DNA of 10,813 nucleotides from JBICHM01 sp043101835 (GTDB lineage Bacteria; Planctomycetota; Phycisphaerae; Phycisphaerales; UBA1924): NCBI GenBank assembly GCA_043101835.1, contig JBICHM010000242.1, forward strand, positions 1 through 10,813. The letters are read 5' to 3'. Under the pieces are notes generated by a model. That model worked only from the letters and a program-made list of their open reading frames with translations. It was not told where the DNA came from and did not search any database. How positions within the stretch are numbered: the stretch's first letter is position 1; every line of letters begins with the position of its first letter. The position numbers and the translations under genes are program-made. Shown here piece after piece: positions 6,336 through 10,813 of this stretch.

Positions 6336-6345
6336 CCTGACACAA
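6317..6345 (-). promoter_or_regulatory. Possible promoter of the tandem HxlR gene
   Basis: On the minus strand TATACT (bases 6322-6317, 5/6 -10 match) lies 17 bp after a weak -35, TTGTGT (6345-6340, 3/6). Initiation about 7 nt downstream would fall next to the ATG at 6307, giving a leaderless or nearly leaderless mRNA. That fits the absence of a ribosome site. The -10 overlaps the left half of the palindrome, implying autoregulation. Confidence 0.45.
6318..6332. promoter_or_regulatory. 15-bp perfect palindrome, likely operator for the HxlR regulator
   Basis: GTATAG-TTG-CTATAC is a perfect inverted repeat with 6-bp arms and a 3-bp centre. Its style and AT content resemble known YodB/CatR-type DUF24 operators (TACTA/TAGTA-type half sites). 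It sits in the spacer of the + strand promoter and overlaps the -10 of the - strand promoter, the ideal place to repress both directions. A direct repeat TGACACA at 6308-6314 and 6338-6344 flanks it. Binding is inferred. Confidence 0.68.
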
Positions 6346-6394
6346 GCGGCGAATCGTCGGCAATGGCGCCGGCCCCGCCGCCAGGAGGACCGAC

Positions 6395-6781
6395 ATGGGT
6401 GGGACACTCGGATACGACGGCGGCCTGACCTGCGCTCTGCAGGTCGCCGACCTCGGCAAGGCGATGGCGTGGTACCAGGAGGTGCTCGGCTTCGAGCCCC
6501 TCTACCGGATGGACGAGATGGCCTGGGCCGAGATGCGCTCGCCGGTGGCGCGCGTGCACCTTGGCCTCTCGCAGGTCGAATCGCCGGAGGTCAAAGGCGG
6601 CGCCACGCTCACCTGGGGCGTGACCGACATCGACGCGACGCGAGCGACCCTCGAAGCGAAGGACGTCCGCTTCGACGGCGAGACCATGACGATCCCGGGG
6701 ATGGTCTCGCTCGCGACCTTCTTTGATCCCGACGGCAACAAGCACATGCTCTTCCAGGCGCTCTCGGAGGACTTCTCATGA
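6395..6781 (+). CDS. VOC-superfamily (glyoxalase/dioxygenase fold) protein
   Basis: This 128-residue cytoplasmic protein has the two beta-alpha-beta-beta-beta modules of the vicinal oxygen chelate superfamily. Module 1 begins LTCALQVADLGKAMAWYQEVLGFEPLYR (residues 11-38). Module 2 begins ATLTWGVTDIDATRATLEAKDV and ends TFFDPDGNKHMLFQ (108-121), the typical 'DPDGN' signature. The usual first metal-binding His in 'xHvxlxVxD' appears replaced (Thr12/Cys13 there), so a classical glyoxalase I metal site is doubtful; Glu46, His55 and Gln121 lie near later ligand positions. It could be an enzyme on electrophiles or a binding protein. AGGAGG at 6383-6388, 6 nt before the ATG, is a near-perfect ribosome site. 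It overlaps the next gene by 4 bp and lies divergently from the HxlR regulator. Confidence 0.88.
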   Translation: MGGTLGYDGGLTCALQVADLGKAMAWYQEVLGFEPLYRMDEMAWAEMRSPVARVHLGLSQVESPEVKGGATLTWGVTDIDATRATLEAKDVRFDGETMTIPGMVSLATFFDPDGNKHMLFQALSEDFS

Positions 6782-7287
6782 TCACGACCATCACCGCGTG
6801 CCTCGGCCTCGTGCTCGGGGCGACGACGCTCCAGCCCGACACCACCGAGCGTTTCACGCTCGAGGATGTCGCCTTCATCGCCGGCCACTGGGAAGGCCCC
6901 CTCTTCGGCGGGCACGCCGAGGAAGTCTGGCTCGCGCCCGACGGCGGCACGATGCTCGGCATGTTCCGGCTGGTCTCGAAGAATCGCGAGGGCGCCGAGC
7001 GCACGAGCGTGATCGAGTACCTGCTCTTCACGCAGACAGACGACGGCGTCACGTTTCGCTTCAAGCACTTCCGCACCGACTACACGACCTGGGAGACCGG
7101 CGAGCCGCTGACCTTCGACCTCGTCGAAGCCGGCGACAACAGCGCCGTCTTCGCGAGCGACATCCAGTCGCAGCCCGACCGTATGACCTTCCGCATCGAT
7201 GCGGAAGGCAAACTGCGCGTGCTCGTCGAGGGCGAGGAGAACGGCAAGAGGGACGCGTTTGAGGCCGTGTATTCGCGCGTAGAGTGA
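6778..7287 (+). CDS. DUF6265-like exported protein
   Basis: This 169-residue protein starts with a short hydrophobic stretch (MITTITACLGLVLGATTLQ) that looks like a cleavable signal peptide, though it lacks the usual basic residues. From residue 29 it reads VAFIAGHWEGPLFGGHAEEVWLAPDGGTMLGMFRLV. The 'lagxWeg...eEvWlaP.GGtMlGmfR' pattern is the hallmark of DUF6265, a lipocalin/START-like beta-rich family of unknown function. The following FRFKHFRTDYTTWET and FDLVEAGDNSAVFAS segments also fit a beta barrel. The start ATG overlaps the VOC stop (ATGA), and GGAGG at 6766-6770 lies 7 nt upstream, so translation is coupled. It may bind a small molecule outside the cytoplasm that relates to the VOC protein's substrate; this is inference from the operon. 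Confidence 0.82.
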   Translation: MITTITACLGLVLGATTLQPDTTERFTLEDVAFIAGHWEGPLFGGHAEEVWLAPDGGTMLGMFRLVSKNREGAERTSVIEYLLFTQTDDGVTFRFKHFRTDYTTWETGEPLTFDLVEAGDNSAVFASDIQSQPDRMTFRIDAEGKLRVLVEGEENGKRDAFEAVYSRVE

Positions 7288-7297
7288 CGACAAGGAG

Positions 7298-7317
7298 CCC
7301 CGATCGCGAGCTCGGGG
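7298..7317. terminator. Hairpin between convergent genes, possible bidirectional terminator
   Basis: CCCCGA at 7298-7303 pairs with TCGGGG at 7312-7317 around an 8-nt loop. It lies 10 nt after the DUF6265 stop and 20 bp beyond the stop of the opposing zinc-ribbon gene, in the only 50 bp that separate them. There is no U-run on the + side. Position favours a terminator; the structure is modest. Confidence 0.42.
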
Positions 7318-7337
7318 ACGCCCTTCCACCGTCAGAT

Positions 7338-7829
7338 TCACGTTGCAGGCGCAGGGGATGACTTGCCCGCCTTCGCGGCGCCGCGCCCGCACTCGGGGCA
7401 CGGCTGAATCCCCAGGCACGAGCGCAGGTCGTAGCCGCAGTCTACGCACGTCAGCGGATCGACTCGGGGAGAGGCCACCAGGACGATCAGCGTCACGCTC
7501 GCCGCGCTGAGTGCGGGCACGATCCAGCCAAGCGGGTGGTCGTCGATCCCCACAACGGCGAGCGACGCGACCGCTGCGCCAACGATGCCCACGCACACGC
7601 CGGACACGATTGCGCGGAGCTCGCTTCGCGCCACCATCGTCGGGTCGCCGGGCCGAAGCAGCACGGCGAACGCCATGCTCACGATCGTCGCCAGGACCGG
7701 AGCGACGAGCGTCACAATGACCCATGCGCGCATCGCGCCGATGGGCCAGGCCGTCGCCGCCTCCATCCAGTAGATCGAGAGCGCCAGCAGCGCCCACGGG
7801 ATCATCGCGCCGGCGAGAAACGCGATCAT
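7338..7829 (-). CDS. Four-helix membrane protein with C-terminal CGYDLR zinc ribbon
   Basis: This 163-residue protein has four predicted membrane helices (about 1-23, 33-58, 71-94 and 102-120), then a short C-terminal zinc ribbon, CVDCGYDLRSC...PCPECG. The CxxC pairs are Cys128/Cys131 and Cys144/Cys147. The 'C-x-x-C-G-Y-D-L-R ... C-P-E-C-G' knuckle is very common in planctomycete proteins and is one reason for the lineage call; its function is unknown. A disordered Ala/Pro/Ser tail follows. The start at 7829 overlaps the stop of the upstream gene as ATGA, and I see no ribosome site of its own, so translation depends on coupling. A longer frame upstream of 7829 runs through the coding sequence of the neighbour and is not credible. 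The biological role cannot be given. Confidence 0.78.
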   Translation of the reverse strand: MIAFLAGAMIPWALLALSIYWMEAATAWPIGAMRAWVIVTLVAPVLATIVSMAFAVLLRPGDPTMVARSELRAIVSGVCVGIVGAAVASLAVVGIDDHPLGWIVPALSAASVTLIVLVASPRVDPLTCVDCGYDLRSCLGIQPCPECGRGAAKAGKSSPAPAT

Positions 7830-8365
7830 GACCCGCGCTCGCACGAATCCGGCGTCGCGACGGTGCGCATCCGGGGCGCGGCGACGGCGCCGGCCAAGCG
7901 AGTCGCGCCCCGGAACGCCGGCCTGCGCGGCGGCAGCGGCGCAGGTGGCGGGGAACTGATCGCCAGTGCGATCATCTTGAACGGCCCCGCGTCCGCCAGC
8001 GTCGCGTTGCGCTGGCGGCTCGACGCCCACGCGACGCACGCCGGGATGAAGAGCGCGAGCGCAACAGCGATCGCCTTCGCCCGCCACACGCTCCGGCGCA
8101 GGATCTCGACGCCGCGCGGGCAATCACTCGTGATGATCGTGCCGTCGGCCCGGCGGTAGAGCACGCCGCAGACGCGCCCCTCCGTACCTTCGATCAGGTC
8201 GAGAATCTCCTCGCCGCGTATCGAGGCGAGGTTGTACACATAGAGGTCGCACTCGCGGCAATGTCGCACGCGCTCGCTCTCGCCGTCCATGTCCTCCCAC
8301 TGCATCGGGCATGGGCTGGCGATGCGGAGATTGTTGAGCACATCGAGTCTGGTGTCGGTCGCCAT
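7826..8365 (-). CDS. Five-cysteine-domain single-pass membrane protein
   Basis: This 179-residue protein begins with a compact cytoplasmic-looking domain with five cysteines, residues about 10-90: CPMQWEDMDGESERVRHCRECDLYVYNL, then GEEILDLIEGTEGRVCGVLYRRADGTIITSDCPRG. The cysteines are 19, 36, 39, 66 and 82. I recognise the pattern 'CP..W..M.G....R.C..C...VYNLs.......l.......vC....RRaDGT..T.DCP.G' from many planctomycete, myxobacterial and acidobacterial proteins of unknown function, where it commonly precedes a membrane helix. Here a helix follows at about 96-113, then a Pro/Arg/Ala-rich tail. Metal binding or redox chemistry is plausible but unproven. The start at 8365 has AGGAGG at 8377-8372, 6 nt upstream. 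An in-frame ATG at 8482 would add 39 residues of non-domain sequence before the ribosome site and is rejected. It overlaps the zinc-ribbon gene by 4 bp. Confidence 0.8.
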   Translation of the reverse strand: MATDTRLDVLNNLRIASPCPMQWEDMDGESERVRHCRECDLYVYNLASIRGEEILDLIEGTEGRVCGVLYRRADGTIITSDCPRGVEILRRSVWRAKAIAVALALFIPACVAWASSRQRNATLADAGPFKMIALAISSPPPAPLPPRRPAFRGATRLAGAVAAPRMRTVATPDSCERGS

Positions 8366-8389
8366 CGTCGGCCTCCTGAACACCCTCCC

Positions 8390-8406
8390 GTCACCAGTGT
8401 TGTGAC
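8390..8406. promoter_or_regulatory. Inverted repeat upstream of the five-cysteine gene
   Basis: On the minus strand GTCACAACACTGGTGAC has 5-bp arms (GTCAC/GTGAC) around a 7-nt centre. It lies 25 bp before the start codon at 8365 and just upstream of the ribosome site. It could be a binding site for a dimeric regulator. No convincing -35/-10 pair is seen nearby, and short arms like this occur by chance. Confidence 0.25.
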
Positions 8407-8501
8407 GCAGCACACGGCCAGCGGTTCCGGCCATCTGGCATGCGCATGGAACAACGACCGCGCACGGAGCGAACCGATGCACGGCGCCGCTATCTGCGCG
8501 C

Positions 8502-8519
8502 CGCGATCAATCGATCGCG
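8502..8519 (-). terminator. Hairpin just after alaS, possible terminator
   Basis: CGCGATC at 8502-8508 and GATCGCG at 8513-8519 form a perfect 7-bp stem with a 4-nt loop. On the minus strand it begins 8 nt after the alaS stop codon (8529-8527), the expected place for a terminator. No U-run follows, so the mode of termination is uncertain. The rest of the gap between 8366 and 8501 shows no gene; it contains a short palindrome at 8439-8448 (CATGCGCATG). Confidence 0.45.
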
Positions 8520-8526
8520 ATGCGGT

Positions 8527-10813
8527 TCACCCCAGCTTCTCGCTCGCGAACGCCTCTGCCGCGCGGATCGCCTCGGGCATCTTGCCCGGTTCGGTCCCGC
8601 CGCCCTGCGCGCTGTCGGGACGTCCGCCCCCCTTGCCGCCGCAGGCCTGGGCGGCGGTGCGCACCCAGTCGCCCGCCTTCAGGCCCGCCTTGATCGACGC
8701 CTCCGGGCACGACGCGACGATCAGCACCTTGCCCTCGTCCTCGTCGCGACTGAGCAGCATGATCGGCGCGGCCTCGTGCTTCGAGCGCACCGCGTCCATC
8801 GCCCCGAGCAGCGCCTGCCGGTCGCCCCCGGCGGGGATCTCACCAACGATCGCGCCGGGCCCCGCAGCGCTCGCCAGCGCACGCGCGGCCTCGACGGCCT
8901 GTTCGCGCCCCGCCTTCGCGCTCGCCTTGCGGACCTTCTTCAGGCGCTCCTGCAGCGCCTCGATCGCCTCGCGCACGCGCGCCCGCTCGGTCAGCGGCAC
9001 GGTCGCGCGCTCGAGTTCCGTCAGCAGCGCGCCGACCTCGGCCTCCAGCGCGCTGTCGTCAAGCGCCGCCGCCTTCTGCGCCCGTTCGACCAGGCGGTCG
9101 CCGAGTTCGATCGCGTCTTCCGCCGCCTGCCCGGTCAAGGCGACGATGCGCCGCACGCCGCGCGACACGGCCTCCTCCTCGGTGATCGCGAACGCGCGCG
9201 CCTCGCCCGTCGAGGCCAGGTGCGTGCCGCCGCAGAACTCCACCGACAGGCCCTTCCACCGCTCGCTGCCCGGGTCCGCCATGAGATCGGCGACCGGTGC
9301 GCCGATCGACACGACGCGCACCGGATCGGGGTAAGACTCGCCGAAGACCGCGCGGAGGCCGTTGATCTTCCGGGCGCCCTCCAGCGCCTGCACCGAGGCG
9401 TCGACGGGCAGCGCCCGCTGGATGGCGTCGCGCACGATGATCTGCGACGCCGCGACCTCCTCGCCGGTCAGCGCATGGTCGGCGGTGAAGTCGAAGCGCA
9501 GCCGATCGGGCGCCACCAGCGAACCCTTCTGATCGACCGCGCCGCCGAGCGTCTCGCGCAGCGCGAGGTTGAGCAGGTGCGTCGCCGTGTGATTCCGCGC
9601 GATCGCCTGCCGGCGCGGGTCGTCCACGCGGCACTCGACGGTGTCGCCGACGCGGAACTCGCCCTTCTTCAGGCGCACCAGGTGCAGCACATATCCCGCG
9701 ACGAACTGCGTGTCCTCGATGACGCCCTCACCCGGATCACCGATGTTGCTCGCGCTCGATCGCGTCTCCTTTGTCACGCGCATGCGGCCCGTGTCGCCCA
9801 CCTGCCCGCCCATCTCGGCGTAGCAGTTGGTCTTGTCGAGGATGATCGCGACGCGGTCCGTCGGCTTCATGCGGCTGGCGACGGCGTGCTCATCGAAGTC
9901 CGTGCCGTTCCAGATCGCGCGCACCGTGCCGAGCGTCGGCCTGGGGTCGAACTTCGCCGCGTCATCCGTCGGCTTCACGCCGAGCTTCTGCAGGCTGGCG
10001 ACGGCATCGGTCGGCAATGTGGCGACGGTGTCGCCCGCGCCCTTGCCTCCGCCCGCGCGGCTGCGCTCGCGAGCCTCCTCCATCAGGCGCTGAAAGCCCG
10101 CCACATCCACCGTCAGCCCCCGCTCCTCGGCCATCACCTGTGTGAGGTCGATGGGGAAGCCGTAGGTGTCGTGGAGTTGGAAGGCGATGTCCGCGGGAAT
10201 GGCGCCGGCTGTCGCCGCGGCGTCAAAGTGCTCGATCCCCCGATCGATCGTTCGCCCGAACGCCTCCTCCTCGCGGCGGATGATGTCCGCCACGCGCTGC
10301 GGGTTCTTCTTCAGCTCCGGGAAGAACTCGCCCATCTCGCGGATGACGACGGGCACGATGTCGGCGAGGAACGGCCCGCTCGCGCCGAGCGTCTGGCGCC
10401 CGTGGCGCACGGCGCGGCGGAGGATGCGCCGCAGCACATACCCGCGCCCATCGTTCGAGGGCTCCGCGCCATCCGTGATCGCGAAGGTCAGCGTGCGGAT
10501 GTGATCGGCGATTACGCGATACGCGATGTCCGCCGGCAGGTCGAGGCGCCCGGAGTAGGCCGGCGCGCCGGTGACGGCCTGGATCTTCTCGAAGAGCGGC
10601 GTGAAGAGGTCGGTGTCGTAGTTGCTCGTCTTGCCCTGCAGCACGCGGCAGATGCGCTCGAGACCCATGCCCGTGTCGACATGCTTTGCGGGCAGGGGCT
10701 TGAGCGCGCCCGGCTGGCGGTCGAACTGGATGAACACGAGGTTCCAGACCTCGATGACCGAGTCGTCATCCATGTTGACGAGCATCGAGGCGTCGCGCCC
10801 GCCGATCCGGTCG
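8527..10813 (-). CDS. alaS: Alanyl-tRNA synthetase, N-terminus beyond the window
   Basis: About 762 residues of AlaRS are visible, cytoplasmic class II enzyme that charges tRNA-Ala and hydrolyses mischarged Ser- or Gly-tRNA-Ala. The visible part starts inside the catalytic domain: GRDASMLVNMDDDSVIEVWNLVFIQFDRQ, then LKPLPAKHVDTGMGLERICRVLQGKTSNYDTDLF, which is the class II motif 3 region. The tRNA-recognition helical region follows. The editing domain has HTATH (bases 9591-9577) and CGGTH (9234-9220), together supplying the zinc-binding His/His/Cys/His set. The end has a helical linker and the DHHA1/C-Ala domain with the glycine-rich CGGKGGGRPDSAQGGG motif. Class II motifs 1 and 2 are outside, about 190 residues by comparison with E. 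coli. The frame stays open to base 10813; the ATG at 10785 is internal. A hairpin at 8502-8519 follows the stop. The gene appears intact and full-length at its C-terminus. Confidence 0.97.
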   Translation of the reverse strand, partial: DRIGGRDASMLVNMDDDSVIEVWNLVFIQFDRQPGALKPLPAKHVDTGMGLERICRVLQGKTSNYDTDLFTPLFEKIQAVTGAPAYSGRLDLPADIAYRVIADHIRTLTFAITDGAEPSNDGRGYVLRRILRRAVRHGRQTLGASGPFLADIVPVVIREMGEFFPELKKNPQRVADIIRREEEAFGRTIDRGIEHFDAAATAGAIPADIAFQLHDTYGFPIDLTQVMAEERGLTVDVAGFQRLMEEARERSRAGGGKGAGDTVATLPTDAVASLQKLGVKPTDDAAKFDPRPTLGTVRAIWNGTDFDEHAVASRMKPTDRVAIILDKTNCYAEMGGQVGDTGRMRVTKETRSSASNIGDPGEGVIEDTQFVAGYVLHLVRLKKGEFRVGDTVECRVDDPRRQAIARNHTATHLLNLALRETLGGAVDQKGSLVAPDRLRFDFTADHALTGEEVAASQIIVRDAIQRALPVDASVQALEGARKINGLRAVFGESYPDPVRVVSIGAPVADLMADPGSERWKGLSVEFCGGTHLASTGEARAFAITEEEAVSRGVRRIVALTGQAAEDAIELGDRLVERAQKAAALDDSALEAEVGALLTELERATVPLTERARVREAIEALQERLKKVRKASAKAGREQAVEAARALASAAGPGAIVGEIPAGGDRQALLGAMDAVRSKHEAAPIMLLSRDEDEGKVLIVASCPEASIKAGLKAGDWVRTAAQACGGKGGGRPDSAQGGGTEPGKMPEAIRAAEAFASEKLG

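Noticed and set aside
6308..6745. N-terminal extension of the HxlR regulator to 6745
   Set aside because: The added 146 residues cross the AT-rich divergent promoter and run antisense to the VOC gene; homology begins only after the ATG at 6307.
6502..7797. A 431-codon minus-strand frame
   Set aside because: It is antisense to the VOC and DUF6265 genes and then out of frame with the zinc-ribbon gene; no family resemblance.
8439..8448. Palindrome CATGCGCATG
   Set aside because: It is only 10 bp, has no link to a promoter or a gene end, and is expected by chance in a sequence of this length.
8366..8482. N-terminal extension of the five-cysteine protein to 8482
   Set aside because: A strong AGGAGG lies 6 nt before the internal ATG at 8365, and the extra 39 residues carry no part of the domain.
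8261..9334. A 357-codon plus-strand frame
   Set aside because: It is antisense to alaS and the five-cysteine gene; the product is Ser/Ala/Arg-rich shadow sequence.

Overview
This is a GC-rich window (roughly two thirds G+C), densely packed with genes, and most likely from a planctomycete, probably of the Phycisphaerae type. Lineage is inferred from protein style: a membrane protein ending in a CxxCGYDLR...CPECG zinc ribbon, a five-cysteine 'CPMQW...CRECDLYVYNL...RRADGT...DCPRG' domain, a stand-alone SpoA/FliN-like protein and a prokaryotic OPT transporter. No rRNA, tRNA, CRISPR or mobile element is visible. The first 17 bases are identical to the 3' end of an Illumina sequencing adapter, so the left edge is a contig end from a draft or metagenome assembly and base 1-17 is not genomic.

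Layout. 18-2020 (+) is a fatty-acid synthesis block: the C-terminal end of fabG, then acpP with its own promoter, then fabF. 2090-2431 (+) encodes a 113-residue SpoA-domain protein resembling FliN, with no other flagellar gene near it. 2528-5702 (+) is a two-gene unit: a 793-residue OPT-family transporter with two large soluble insertions, one carrying a calcium-loop-like motif, followed 4 bp later by a two-pass membrane protein that may be its partner. 5705-6307 (-) is a regulator made of two HxlR-type winged helices in tandem. It diverges from a coupled pair on the + strand (6395-7287): a VOC/glyoxalase-fold protein and a DUF6265-like secreted protein. The 87-bp divergent region holds a perfect 15-bp palindrome embedded in a good promoter. 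7338-8365 (-) is an overlapping pair of small cysteine-rich membrane proteins. 8527-10813 (-) is alanyl-tRNA synthetase, with its N-terminus beyond the right edge.

How they work together. FabG, AcpP and FabF supply the reductase, carrier and condensing enzyme of type II fatty-acid elongation. The tandem HxlR protein, the palindrome and the VOC/DUF6265 pair look like a self-contained regulator-target module, plausibly answering electrophile, quinone or redox stress. The OPT protein and its neighbour are likely a membrane uptake unit of unknown substrate. The two Cys-rich proteins are recognisable planctomycete families without known function. The most interesting items are the single-chain tandem HxlR regulator with its operator, and the modified OPT transporter.
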